Shown: positions 8,557 through 16,851, counted from the stretch's first letter. The stretch: 64,000 bases of DNA from Streptomyces sp. IMTB 2501 (GCF_001953885.1 NZ_MQUS01000032.1:39521-103520); one strand, 5' to 3'. Notes: generated by a model from the sequence alone, not told the origin. Numbers and translations are program-made.

Positions 8557-9905
8557 GCACGGACCACCGAACCGGCGGGCGAAGCGGCAACAGGGCTCCG
8601 GGGACGGCGCTCGGCACGCTCACGGTACGGCCCTTCCGGCGCTACCTGCTCGGCCAGTTGACCTCCAACATCGGCACCTGGATGCAGCGCGCCGCCCAGG
8701 ATCTGCTGGTCCTCCACCTCACCGGAAACAGCGGCAGCGCGGTCGGGATCGTCACCGCGCTGCAGTTCCTGCCCCAGACACTGTTCGGCCTGACCGGGGG
8801 CGTCCTCGCGGACCGCTTCCCCAAGCGCCGGCTGCTGCTGATCACGCAGTCCGGCATGGCGGTGCAGTCGCTGCTGCTGGGGCTGCTGACCGTCACGGGC
8901 GCGGTGAACCTGTGGTCCGTGTACGCCCTCGCCCTCGCCCTCGGCACCGCCACCGCCGTGGACAGTCCCGCACGCAACGCCATGATCTCCGAACTGGTCA
9001 GCCGGGACCGGGTGCCCGCCGCAGTGAGCCTGAACTCCGCCCAGTTCAACGTCGCCCGCATCCTGGGCCCGGCCGCGGCGGGCCTGACCGTCGCGGCCTT
9101 GGGCACCGGCACGGTCTTCCTGATCAACGCGCTGTCCTATCTGGCGGTCCTGTACGGCCTGATCACCGTCCCGGCCGGCAGAGCGAGCGAGCACAACCGG
9201 GCTCAGCGCGGCGGGCCGTGGCTGACCGAAGCGTTCCGGCACATCACCGCCACCCCGGAACTGCTGCTGCCGATCGCTCTCATCGCCGTCGTCGGCACCT
9301 TCGGGTTCAACTTCCAGGTGACGATCTCCCTCGTGGCGATCAAGGTCTTCCACTCCGGCACCGCCGCCTTCGGCTACCTCTCGGCCGCCTACGCCGCGGG
9401 CAGTCTCGTCGGCGCGATCCTCGCGGCCCACGGCGGGCAACCTCCCACCGTCCGCCGCCTCGTCACGGCGACGGCCGTCTTCGGAGTGCTGGAAGCCGCG
9501 CTGGGTCTGATGCCCGGCTACGGCACCTTCATGGCGCTGCTGATCCCGAGCGGCTACGCCGCGGTCACCGTCACCACCACCGCCAACGCCCTGATCCAAC
9601 TGCATGCCGGCCCGCACCTGCGCGCCCGTGTGCTGTCCGTCTACTTCCTCGTCCTCCTCGGCGGCACGCCCGTCGGCGCTCCCCTCGTCGGCCTGGTCTC
9701 CGACGCCTTCGGTACCCGGGCCAGCCTGTTCCTGGAGGGCCTGCTCTCGGCGCTCTCGGCAGTCGCCGTCTCGGCATGGGTCACCGTGCGAAGCCGACGC
9801 CGGGCCCGGATCGACAGCCTGACCGGCCGCGCCGGTCCCTCGCTCACAGACCCGCACGACACGCGCCTCGCGTCATCGGGCAACGCCACGACCAGCGACC
9901 GATGA
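8553..9905 (+). CDS. MFS transporter, probable siderophore exporter
   Basis: This 450-residue major facilitator family protein has 12 predicted membrane segments, of the EntS-like (DHA3) type. The N-terminus RPFRRYLLGQLTSNIGTWMQ and the loop ADRFPKRRLLLIT between helices 2 and 3 are typical of that family. Its ATG at 8553 overlaps the decarboxylase stop (ATGA), so it is translationally coupled to the biosynthetic genes. Its likely job is export of the finished siderophore. No uptake receptor or ferric-siderophore ABC transporter is present in the window. The start was chosen over an upstream in-frame opening that runs inside the decarboxylase gene. Confidence 0.92.
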   Translation: MSTDHRTGGRSGNRAPGTALGTLTVRPFRRYLLGQLTSNIGTWMQRAAQDLLVLHLTGNSGSAVGIVTALQFLPQTLFGLTGGVLADRFPKRRLLLITQSGMAVQSLLLGLLTVTGAVNLWSVYALALALGTATAVDSPARNAMISELVSRDRVPAAVSLNSAQFNVARILGPAAAGLTVAALGTGTVFLINALSYLAVLYGLITVPAGRASEHNRAQRGGPWLTEAFRHITATPELLLPIALIAVVGTFGFNFQVTISLVAIKVFHSGTAAFGYLSAAYAAGSLVGAILAAHGGQPPTVRRLVTATAVFGVLEAALGLMPGYGTFMALLIPSGYAAVTVTTTANALIQLHAGPHLRARVLSVYFLVLLGGTPVGAPLVGLVSDAFGTRASLFLEGLLSALSAVAVSAWVTVRSRRRARIDSLTGRAGPSLTDPHDTRLASSGNATTSDR

Positions 9906-10129
9906 GCGCCGAGCGACCGGCTCCCGGTCCCGGAGCGTCGGCAGCACACCGGCGCAGGACGGCTGGTGAGGATGCTACGGCGGTGTGTATCCGCGGATCT
10001 CCGCCGCACACCTGTTCACGCCCCTGCTGTTCTTCCGCGCCGAGGAGGCACCGGACGGCACGCCCTACGACACCCAGTGCCCGGTCTCCGGCTGGGGCTG
10101 AACACGAGCGTGCAGACCCGCGTGCCCTG
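9906..10129. other. Non-coding scar with a possible protein-gene remnant
   Basis: Downstream of the exporter, one plus-strand frame at about 9985-10101 reads as protein-like sequence (ISAAHLFTPLLFFRAEEAPD) ending in TGA, with no usable start. I do not recognise the family. It looks like the leftover C-terminus of a deleted gene and marks the start of a stretch of fused gene fragments. Confidence 0.4.
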
Positions 10130-10360
10130 CACACCACCGCGATCCGGTCGAGCGTGTCGTCCGTGCTCTCCAGTCGGCTGCGGGCTGCTTCCAGCCGTAC
10201 GGATTCGACGTAGACGCCGGGTGTGGTGCCCGGTTCGCCGCGGAAGAGCCGGTTGAGGTGTCGTTCGCCGATGCTGGCGCAGGTGGCGAGATCGGCGACG
10301 GTCAGCGGGCGGGTGAGGTTCTGGCTGATGTGCAGGCGCAGCTGGTCCACCCTCGGCGTC
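10130..10360 (-). pseudogene. AraC/XylS-family regulator, fragment of DNA-binding domain
   Basis: On the minus strand, about 75 residues match the C-terminal AraC helix-turn-helix domain: LTVADLATCASIGERHLNRL (first HTH), then TTPGVYVESVRLEAARSRLE and the start of the second HTH (LDRIAVVCRARG). The N-terminal ligand domain is missing, and the second HTH is disrupted just after it begins. The 5' side abuts a truncated transporter on the opposite strand near 10352, so both genes were cut by one rearrangement. It is not expected to be functional. Confidence 0.75.
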
Positions 10361-10640
10361 GCCACCGGCAGTGCCTTCCCGCTCGCCTTCACCCTGCTCG
10401 GCCTGCGTTCGGCCACCCCGCGGGTCGCGGCCCGGCTGTCCGGCATGGCCCAGACCGGTGGCTACCTCATAGCCGGAGCCGGACCGCTCGTCATCGGCCT
10501 CCTCCACGCCTTCACCGGCCCATGGAGGCTGCCGCTCCTCCTCCTGCTCGCCCTGCTCGTCCCCGAGACGGTCTTCGGACTGCCGGCCGGCCGCCCCGCG
10601 TTCGTCCAGGTCGCCGCCGGCACCGATACCCTCCGCGAGC
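10352..10640 (+). pseudogene. MFS transporter (CynX/NimT-like), C-terminal fragment
   Basis: One plus-strand frame encodes the last three or four helices of a CynX-type MFS permease: GVATGSAFPLAFTLLGLRS, RLSGMAQTGGYLIAGAGPL and PLLLLLALLVPETVFGL. No start codon or N-terminal half is present. The fragment begins exactly where the opposite-strand AraC fragment ends. The frame stays open to 10699 and runs into the next gene's 3' end. Confidence 0.75.
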
Positions 10641-10664
10641 TACTTCGACTCCATGCAGTGCGCT

Positions 10665-10883
10665 CTACAACACGCCCACTGCGGGAACGGCAACGTTGAG
10701 CGGGCCCAAGCCGAGGGGATTCCCCGGGCTGTCCAGGACTCCGCCGATGGACGACTCGTCAGAGGAACCGACGGTGGGCGGGGGCGCGAGCCGCGCAGCA
10801 GCTGCGGGCGTGTGGGCCGCGCCTACCCCGAGGGCGCCGACGGCGACGAGCGTGACAGCCGCAATCCGGCAGGACTTGATCAT
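10665..10883 (-). CDS. Small secreted protein, function unknown
   Basis: This 72-residue protein starts MIKSCRIAAVTLVAVGALGV and has a clear Sec signal peptide ending near Ala-Ala-Ala-Ala. The mature part is short (about 42 residues), rich in Gly, Pro and Leu, and has no Cys. The ATG at 10883 has AAGGA about 8 bases upstream. The longer frame (140 residues) starts in Arg-rich nonsense with no SD, so I trimmed it. The protein is exported with no recognised domain. It resembles small secreted Streptomyces proteins in organisation only. Confidence 0.65.
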   Translation of the reverse strand: MIKSCRIAAVTLVAVGALGVGAAHTPAAAARLAPPPTVGSSDESSIGGVLDSPGNPLGLGPLNVAVPAVGVL

Positions 10884-11013
10884 TGAGATCCTTCGCAGCG
10901 GTTCGTCCTTCTCCTGGCACGACACACCTTCACCCGTGGCGGGAAAGGTCGCCCTGTCGACGCGCCGGTGGGTTCCGGGCTCCGGGTGACGCCTCGTCCA
11001 TGGGCGGCGTGGA

Positions 11014-11736
11014 CTACGGCCGCTCGCCCGGCCGTTGATCCGCCACGCGTCCCCTCCGCACCTTCCCCTCGCCCAGGAGCCCGTCAAGCGCCGTCAGCAC
11101 GTGGCCGCAGATCTCTTCCGGTGCCGCGCTCGCCAGAGGTTCCTGCCCGACCACGACCCGCATCAGGCCGATGCCGAGCAGCCAGGCCATGGCGAGCTGG
11201 GCGCGCAGCGTGCTGTCGTCGGCCGAGGAGAGGGCGGCGAGCGCGGCGGCGTACTCCTCCCCCAGCGCGCGGACGGTGTCCGGGGCGGCGTCGGCACTGC
11301 CGATGGAGCGAAGGTAGACGGCCAGCAGCCGGTCCGAGTCGGGTTCACCACCTCCCTCCAGGACACCGCGCAGTGCGGTCTCGAACAGCCGGTCCGGTGG
11401 CGTGTTGTTCAGCTGCTCCTTTCCTCCCTGCGCCATGACCTCGGTCAGCAGGGCTTGCTTGGAGCCGAAATAGCGGAATATGAGTGCCTGGTTCACCCCG
11501 GCGCGTCCGGCGATGTCGCGGACGGTGGCCGCGTCGTATCCGCGCTCGGCGAAGACCGAGCCGGCCGCGTGAAGGATGCGCGAGCGGGTGCCCTGGGCGT
11601 CACGCGGGCGGTGCGGGGGGCCCTGGCGCGCAGGCCCGCTGCCCGGCGCATCGTTCGCAGGAGCGCCGCGCGGCCCCTCGTTCGCAGGCGCGCCGCCGGG
11701 CCGGTCCTGGTGCCGTGTGTGCTCGCTGGTGTCCAC
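11014..11736 (-). CDS. TetR/AcrR-family transcriptional repressor
   Basis: This 240-residue protein has the HTH at about residues 50-95: TRSRILHAAGSVFAERGYDA followed by TVRDIAGRAGVNQALIFRYF. The ligand-binding C-terminal domain follows. A low-complexity N-terminal extension of about 45 residues (Gly, Pro, Ala, Arg, with near-repeats of GAPANE/GAPAND) precedes the HTH and is unusual in length. The GTG start at 11736 has GGAG at good spacing. It is divergent from the P450 gene. A perfect inverted repeat at the P450 promoter is the likely operator, so it probably represses P450/ferredoxin expression until a ligand binds. Confidence 0.92.
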   Translation of the reverse strand: MDTSEHTRHQDRPGGAPANEGPRGAPANDAPGSGPARQGPPHRPRDAQGTRSRILHAAGSVFAERGYDAATVRDIAGRAGVNQALIFRYFGSKQALLTEVMAQGGKEQLNNTPPDRLFETALRGVLEGGGEPDSDRLLAVYLRSIGSADAAPDTVRALGEEYAAALAALSSADDSTLRAQLAMAWLLGIGLMRVVVGQEPLASAAPEEICGHVLTALDGLLGEGKVRRGRVADQRPGERP

Positions 11737-11811
11737 CCTCTGCTCCTTCTGTCGCCATGAGCCCCCTCGCGCCTGCCGAGGAGCCGTCAGAGTAACGACC
11801 GATTAGCGTCG

Positions 11812-11840
11812 TTGACCGCTCGGTGAACGCCTCCTAGCTT
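11812..11840 (+). promoter_or_regulatory. Sigma-70-type promoter for P450 operon
   Basis: The -35 element TTGACC (11812-11817) and -10 element TAGCTT (11835-11840) are separated by exactly 17 bp. The predicted transcription start near 11847 falls inside the adjacent inverted repeat, so a bound repressor would block initiation. The leader would be about 26 nt and includes GGGAGA before the GTG start. Confidence 0.65.
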
Positions 11841-11858
11841 TGTAAGCGTGTGCTTACA
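11841..11858. promoter_or_regulatory. Perfect inverted repeat TGTAAGC-N4-GCTTACA, TetR operator candidate
   Basis: Two perfect 7-bp arms are separated by GTGT, directly downstream of the predicted -10 and 15 bp before the P450 start. The divergent neighbour encodes a TetR-family repressor, whose members typically bind palindromes of this size. The assignment is by position; binding is not shown. Confidence 0.7.
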
Positions 11859-11872
11859 CAAGGGAGACAGAA

Positions 11873-13063
11873 GTGACGGCACCCGACCACACCCCCCTCG
11901 CCTATCCCTTCAACTCCAGCCGGGACCTCGCCCTGTCCGAGGCGTACGAACAAGCCCGTGACACCCCGGGACTGCTGCGCGTCCAGCTCCCGTACGGGGA
12001 GCCGGCCTGGCTCGCCACCCGCTACGCGGACGCCCGCTTGGTACTCGGCGACCAGCGCTTCAGCCGGGCCCTGGGCCGCGAGCACGACGAGCCGCGCAGC
12101 TCTGCGGCCCAGCGGGACAGCGGGATCCTCGGCATGGATCCGCCCGACCACACCCGGCTGCGCTCGCTGGTCGCGAAGGCCTTCACCGTCCGCCAGGTCG
12201 AGAAACTCCGCCCGCAGATCAGGGAGCTGACGTCCACTCTCCTGGACGAGATGGAAGCTGTGGGGCCACCGGCCGACCTGGTCAACTGCTTCGCCCTGCC
12301 CATTCCGGTCGCGGTGATCTGCCGGTTGCTCGGCGTACCGGAGGAGGATCGTCCGCGGTTCCGCGTCTGGAGCGACGCGGCGCTGTCCACCAGCTCGCTG
12401 ACCGCAGAGGAGTTCGACCGCAATCGGGAAGAGCTGCGCGCGTACATGGCCCAGCTGATCGGCGCGCACCGCGAGCAGCCCCAGGACGATCTGATGACGG
12501 CGCTGATCGAGGCGCGCGATCACGAGGACCGGCTGTCCGAGCTGGAGCTGGTCGACCTGTGCGTCGGCGTCCTCGTCGCCGGCCACGAGACCACCGCCAC
12601 CCAGATCCCCAACTTCGTGCTCACCCTGCTCGACCATCCGCAGGCGCTGTCCCGCCTGCGCGCCGAGCCCGCGCTCATCACCGGCGCGATCGAGGAACTT
12701 CTGCGCTTCGTGCCCCTGGGCAGCGGGGCCGGTCAGCCCCGCTATGCCAAGGAGGACATCGAGGTGGGCGGCACGCTGGTACGGGCCGGGGAGCCGGTGC
12801 TGGTCGCGATCGGCGCGGCCAACCGTGACGCGCTGCGCTTCACCGCGGCCGGCACGCTCGACATCTCCCGAAGCGGCAACGCCCATCTGGGATTCGGCCA
12901 CGGCGTACACCACTGCCTCGGCGCTCCCCTGGCCCGCCTCGAACTCCAGGAGGCCGTCGGCGCGCTGGTGACCCGCTTCCCCCGGCTGCACGTCGCCGGC
13001 GACATCACCTGGAAGACCGAGATGCTGGTGCGCGGCCCCCGCGTCATGCCGGTGGGCTGGTGA
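11873..13063 (+). CDS. Cytochrome P450
   Basis: This soluble bacterial P450 of 396 residues is a monooxygenase taking electrons from a ferredoxin. The oxygen-binding I-helix motif is AGHET (236-240), the K-helix ExxR is E275-R278 in EELLRF, and the heme-ligand loop is FGHGVHHCLG with Cys348 as thiolate ligand. The C-helix motif GMDPPDHTRLRSLV is typical of actinobacterial CYP105/CYP107-type enzymes. It starts at a GTG with GGGAGA upstream. The ferredoxin gene begins 8 bp after the stop. Natural-product tailoring or xenobiotic oxidation are both possible, and the substrate cannot be deduced. It is 27 kb from the PKS genes, so a link to that pathway is not supported. Confidence 0.95.
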   Translation: MTAPDHTPLAYPFNSSRDLALSEAYEQARDTPGLLRVQLPYGEPAWLATRYADARLVLGDQRFSRALGREHDEPRSSAAQRDSGILGMDPPDHTRLRSLVAKAFTVRQVEKLRPQIRELTSTLLDEMEAVGPPADLVNCFALPIPVAVICRLLGVPEEDRPRFRVWSDAALSTSSLTAEEFDRNREELRAYMAQLIGAHREQPQDDLMTALIEARDHEDRLSELELVDLCVGVLVAGHETTATQIPNFVLTLLDHPQALSRLRAEPALITGAIEELLRFVPLGSGAGQPRYAKEDIEVGGTLVRAGEPVLVAIGAANRDALRFTAAGTLDISRSGNAHLGFGHGVHHCLGAPLARLELQEAVGALVTRFPRLHVAGDITWKTEMLVRGPRVMPVGW

Positions 13064-13071
13064 GGCGGCCC

Positions 13072-13293
13072 ATGAGCTGGCAGCTGCACATCGCCTCCGA
13101 CCGCTGTATCGGCTCCGGTATGTGCGCCGGGACCGCACCGGACCTGTTCGCGCTCGACGGCGACCACGCCCGCCCGGTGAACGAGCACATCGCGGAGAAC
13201 GACGACCGCGCCCTGGAGGCCGCCGACATCTGCCCGATGCTGGCCATCACCGTGCGGGACGCGGACGGAAGGGAGATCGGGCCCCGCGAGTGA
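13072..13293 (+). CDS. 3Fe-4S ferredoxin, P450 redox partner
   Basis: This 73-residue ferredoxin is of the type paired with actinobacterial P450s. The cluster ligands are in CIGSGMC (Cys-X5-Cys, with the middle cysteine position replaced by Gly, which suggests a 3Fe-4S cluster) and CPMLAI near the C-terminus. The ATG at 13072 has GAGG 6 bases upstream. A GTG at 13060 overlapping the P450 stop would add four residues and is possible. It is co-transcribed with the P450. A ferredoxin reductase is not present nearby. Confidence 0.92.
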   Translation: MSWQLHIASDRCIGSGMCAGTAPDLFALDGDHARPVNEHIAENDDRALEAADICPMLAITVRDADGREIGPRE

Positions 13294-13310
13294 ACCTGCC
13301 GAGCATCCGG

Positions 13311-14225
13311 CTACGGCTGCAGGGCGGGCGTGTTCCTGATCAGACTGTCGAACCCCAGCGGGGGGCGTCCGAGCAGCTCGGCGATGTCGTTCGTGGCCCG
13401 GTCGTACCGGTTCTCGCCGTGAAGACGCGCCATGGTGGCGATGTGCTCGAAGACATGGGGCGGCAGGTCCTGTTGTGTGAGGTCGTGTTCCAGCCAATCC
13501 TGGTACGGCACGTCGACGTAGGTCACGGTACGGCCCAGGGCGGCGGAGAACTCGGCCGCGATGGCGGCCATGTCACGGGAGCGCGCCCCGGTCAGTTCGT
13601 GGACCCGGCCGGACGGCGGAGCCGGGTCGAGCAGGAGGTGCGCGACCACCTCGCCCACATCGGCTGCGGCGACCGGCGAGGTCCGGGCGGAGCCGAACGG
13701 GAGGCGGATCGTGCCGTCGCGCAGGATCGAGGCGACAGCGATCCGGGCGAAGAGCGGGTTCTCCATGAACACCGTGGGCCGGACATGCACGACCGGTGCC
13801 CCTGACCAGTCGAGGACGTGTTCAGCCAGCCAGTGCAGTCGCTGCTGCCGGGATTCGGCATCGCTGGTGAGGTCCATCTGCGAGACCGTCATCTGCGACA
13901 TGCTCACCAGCAGATCCAGACCGTCGCTCTCCTGGACGGCCGCCGCGACCGTCGTCGCGGCCTCCAGGTACGCGGGCGACACACTCATGCCGAAGTAGGC
14001 CCGGCGGCAGCCTGCCAGCGCCTTCACCACGTCGGGGCCACGGGTGAGGTCGCCGACCATCACCTCCACGCCGGTCATGGTCTTCAGGGCGGAGACCCGT
14101 TCGTCGTCGTGGTGGACCAGAGCCCGGACCGGCACGCCCTCCGCGCGCAACCGGTCGAGGACCGTTCGTCCGACTCCGCCGACGCCGCCACCGACGCCGG
14201 TGACAAGGACTGGTCGGTCGTGCAC
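13311..14225 (-). CDS. NmrA-like NAD(P)-binding oxidoreductase
   Basis: This 304-residue protein of the atypical SDR/NmrA family has an N-terminal Rossmann motif VLVTGVGGGVGGVGRTVLD, slightly longer in glycines than usual. GDLTRGPDVVKALAGC follows, with the family signatures RPTVFMENPLFA and YVDVPYQDWLE. The GTG at 14225 has GGAGG 8 bases upstream. The longer open frame to 14711 lacks family sequence, so I excluded it. It is convergent with the ferredoxin gene, separated by only 17 bp with no obvious hairpin. Its role could be reduction of quinones or small metabolites, or NADP sensing; nothing narrows this. Confidence 0.88.
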   Translation of the reverse strand: MHDRPVLVTGVGGGVGGVGRTVLDRLRAEGVPVRALVHHDDERVSALKTMTGVEVMVGDLTRGPDVVKALAGCRRAYFGMSVSPAYLEAATTVAAAVQESDGLDLLVSMSQMTVSQMDLTSDAESRQQRLHWLAEHVLDWSGAPVVHVRPTVFMENPLFARIAVASILRDGTIRLPFGSARTSPVAAADVGEVVAHLLLDPAPPSGRVHELTGARSRDMAAIAAEFSAALGRTVTYVDVPYQDWLEHDLTQQDLPPHVFEHIATMARLHGENRYDRATNDIAELLGRPPLGFDSLIRNTPALQP

Positions 14226-14456
14226 GGCGATCGCCTCCTGCCTTCCGGACCGGGGCCCCGGTCCACTCCGGACGCGCCCCACCCTACGGGCCGACCTGCG
14301 GCGCGGAGGTCGTCTCGCGGAGGTCGTCATCGGGCTGCCGAAGTCCTTCCTTCGAGCGACAGCGCGCCAAAGGCCCGGCCCGGCAGCCCGGGGCACGGGA
14401 TCTTTACGGCGACAGGGCCCCGACGCAGGCGGCCCCGAGGGAGGGACACCGTCGTG

Positions 14457-14777
14457 ATGAAGCTCAAGAACGCCGCCCGCGCCGTACTCACCGCGAGTGC
14501 CGCGCTCCTTCTGGTCACCGGAACGGCCTTCAGCGCCCACGCGGCCACAGGCACCTTCGTCTTCGACCGGATCGACGGCACCCACGGGGCGATCAGCAAC
14601 CCGACGGACGGTGTGTGCTACGACTTCGACATGCCCGCCTTCGGCGCCGACAACCAAACCGACACGGACGCCGTGGTGTTCGACACCTACGGCTGCTCGG
14701 GCACCGCTCAAGTGCTGCCGAAGCGTACGGGCGAGACGTGGGGAGCGTACAGGGCGGAGAGCGTGCGATTCGGCTGA
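14457..14777 (+). CDS. Small secreted protein with two cysteines
   Basis: This 106-residue protein has a standard signal peptide (MKLKNAARAVLTASAALLL through SAHA, about 29 residues). The mature domain of about 77 residues contains two Cys (GVCYDFDMPAF and YGCSGTAQVL), which could form a disulfide. The ATG at 14457 is preceded by GGGAGGG. An in-frame GTG at 14454 has better spacing and would add one residue. It is exported and cell-wall or extracellular, with no family recognised. Confidence 0.75.
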   Translation: MKLKNAARAVLTASAALLLVTGTAFSAHAATGTFVFDRIDGTHGAISNPTDGVCYDFDMPAFGADNQTDTDAVVFDTYGCSGTAQVLPKRTGETWGAYRAESVRFG

Positions 14778-15388
14778 CGGCCCACAGCCCGGTCACCGAA
14801 TGGAAGTCGTCGCCGCACATCGGCAGGCCGCTCACGGACCGCTCCCGGGAGGCCGCGTCCTCGATCACGTCCCGCTGTTCCACCGGGGTCATCACCTTCG
14901 GTCCGACGCCTGCAGGTTGATGCGGTACTGCGATGATCGCCAGCACTCCGAAGCCCGGGTGGACGACCACACAGATGGACGCGAAGAGTGCTGCTCGCTG
15001 GTGGGGCTGTGCGAGCGGGGCGATGGCGTGGACGGCGTCGGAGAACGAGGCGCCGGAGCCCACACCGCCGATGATGCCCTCCCACCCACAGCGGGGAGAG
15101 CGCGCCCGCGGCCACGGCTGCCGCCGCGAGCTTGATGAACTCACGGCGTCCGGCCCGGGGGCCGAAGACCAGCACCGAGGGACCGCGATTCCGGTCGACC
15201 ACCTGGCGGATCTGGGCGCCTACGGGCAGCCCTTCATCTGCGACCCGGTCCTGCGGGCCCGGTTCGCGGCTCACGGACCTCTCACCGAACCGAAGCAGGA
15301 CCTCCGCCACGGCCCGGATGCCCCTGGCTACGCCGATTACGCGCCGCTGGAAGGGTGAGGCAGGACGGGGAAGTCGGCTCTGCCCGTC
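14778..15388. other. Degenerate region without an intact gene
   Basis: This stretch carries only remnants. The clearest is an MFS-like fragment on the minus strand (separate entry). A minus-strand segment near 15080-15170 reads GRREFIKLAAAAVAAGAL, which looks like a twin-arginine signal peptide but leads into a different frame. No complete gene can be built. Confidence 0.6.
14920..15105 (-). pseudogene. MFS transporter remnant
   Basis: One minus-strand frame reads GSGASFSDAVHAIAPLAQPH then QRAALFASICVVVHPGFGVL. This resembles the helix 9-11 region of drug-type MFS permeases (consensus near APLAEPHERAGLFAALYVVS). It has no start, loses family similarity on both sides and sits among frame changes. 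A gene fragment is likely; the exact limits are uncertain. Confidence 0.5.
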
Positions 15389-15985
15389 TCAGCATCGGCG
15401 TCCCGCGAGCCTCACGTCGACCGCGGTGAGCGCCAAGGCCAGCGGCCCAGGGGTGAGGAAGGCGAGCGGAGGTAGCGCCCAGGCGCTGGCGGCGGCTGTG
15501 GTCAGGGCGAGCAGGATCAGGCCGGAGCCGCCGGGGTCGGCCACCGTGTCGCGGGCGGCGGCGCGTAGGGCCGCCCGCCAGTCCGTGAGGGACTCGGGGC
15601 AGGCACAGGCGCGCAGGCCCACCAGCGTCGCGCCGGCCGTGATGGCGGTGGCGACCACGGCGAAGAGCGGGCCGCCGGGCAGACCGGTGCGAGTCAGGGC
15701 GAGGTCGGCGGCGCACAGCAGTAGCACGGCCAGGGTCAGGGCCCCTGCCGCCAGGTCGCCGAGGCAGAGCCGCCGCCGGAGCAGGCCCGCGTACCGACCG
15801 GCGGTGGCAGGCCGTCCCTCCCCCGCGCCGCGCAGCACCGCGCAGGCCGTGGACAGAGCGGCCGGTGCGGTCAGCAGGGGCAGGCAGGCCACGGCGGTGG
15901 CGAGGCCGACGCTGAGTGTGTCGGCGAACAGGGTCATACGGGGGCCGAACAGCTCGCCCGGTTCCCGGGTGCGGGTATGGGACAT
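15389..15985 (-). CDS. DUF624/YesL-family membrane protein
   Basis: This 198-residue protein has about five hydrophobic segments. The N-terminal stretch LFGPRMTLFADTLSVGLATA is similar to YesL/DUF624 proteins that accompany carbohydrate ABC transporters. It starts at the ATG at 15985, 5 bp after the upstream permease stop, and is the last gene of the seven-gene operon. Its molecular role is not established. In Bacillus yesL sits in a rhamnogalacturonan/oligosaccharide uptake cluster, which supports a link with sugar uptake. Confidence 0.75.
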   Translation of the reverse strand: MSHTRTREPGELFGPRMTLFADTLSVGLATAVACLPLLTAPAALSTACAVLRGAGEGRPATAGRYAGLLRRRLCLGDLAAGALTLAVLLLCAADLALTRTGLPGGPLFAVVATAITAGATLVGLRACACPESLTDWRAALRAAARDTVADPGGSGLILLALTTAAASAWALPPLAFLTPGPLALALTAVDVRLAGRRC

Positions 15986-15990
15986 CGCGG

Positions 15991-16851
15991 TCACCCCTTG
16001 AGTCCGGAGCCGGCCATGCCCTCCACGAGGAAGCGCTGGAAGGCGAGGAAGAACAGCACGATCGGCAGCAGCGCGATCACCGACATCGCGAACATCGGGC
16101 CGAACGACGACTGGCTGGAGGCGTCCACGAAGGAGCGCAGCGCCAGGGTGAGGGTGAACTTGTCGGGGTCGAACAGATAGATGAGCTGGGTGAAGAAGTC
16201 GTTCCAGGTCCAGATGAACGTGAAGATCGCGGTGGTGATCAGGGCGGGCCGGGTCAGTGGCAGGACGATGGAGAAGAAGCTGCGGAAGGGGCCGCAGCCG
16301 TCGATGCGGGCGGCTTCCTCCAGTTCGCGGGGCAGGCCGCGCATGAACTGCACGATGAGGAAGACGAAGAACGCCTCGGTAGCGAGGAACTTCGGCAGGA
16401 TCAGCGGCCAGTAGGTGTTCACCAGGCCGAGTTTGTTGAAGAGGATGTACTGCGGGATCAGAACCGCGTGATGCGGCAGCATGATCGTGGCGATCATGAA
16501 GGCGAACAGCGGCCGGCGCATCCGGAAGCGGAGCCTTGCGAAGGCATAGGCCGCGAGGGAGCAGCTCAGCACGTTGCCGAGGACGGCGCCGCCCGCGATC
16601 AGCAGCGAGTTGCCGAGCAGCCGCCAGACGGAGACGCCGTTCACGCCGTCCAGGGCGGTGGTGTAGTTCGACCATTCGAGGTGGCTGGGCAGCAGGTTGA
16701 GGCTCGCGATGACCTCGTCGGCGGGTTTGAGCGAGGTGGCGAGCAGCCAGGCCAGCGGGTACAGCATGACGAGCAGCGCGGCCAGACAGCCGGCGTGCAG
16801 GGCGATCCGGCCCCGGCTAACGCGCCGGCCCGGCACGGCGGTTGTGGTCAT
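15991..16851 (-). CDS. Carbohydrate ABC transporter permease, MalG type
   Basis: This is a 286-residue inner-membrane permease with six predicted helices. The EAA loop that contacts the ATPase is EEAARIDGCGPFRSFFSIVL. The start at 16851 (ATG) has GGAGGAG just upstream and overlaps the previous permease stop by 4 bp. It pairs with the MalF-type permease and the lipoprotein in the same operon. No ATPase gene is present here. In Streptomyces many sugar importers share the multitask ATPase MsiK, so that is the probable energiser. Confidence 0.93.
   Translation of the reverse strand: MTTTAVPGRRVSRGRIALHAGCLAALLVMLYPLAWLLATSLKPADEVIASLNLLPSHLEWSNYTTALDGVNGVSVWRLLGNSLLIAGGAVLGNVLSCSLAAYAFARLRFRMRRPLFAFMIATIMLPHHAVLIPQYILFNKLGLVNTYWPLILPKFLATEAFFVFLIVQFMRGLPRELEEAARIDGCGPFRSFFSIVLPLTRPALITTAIFTFIWTWNDFFTQLIYLFDPDKFTLTLALRSFVDASSQSSFGPMFAMSVIALLPIVLFFLAFQRFLVEGMAGSGLKG

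Noticed and set aside
13311..14711. 466-codon version of the NmrA-like gene
   Set aside because: Sequence before the GTG at 14225 is low-complexity and lies opposite the start of the secreted-protein gene. A good SD precedes 14225.
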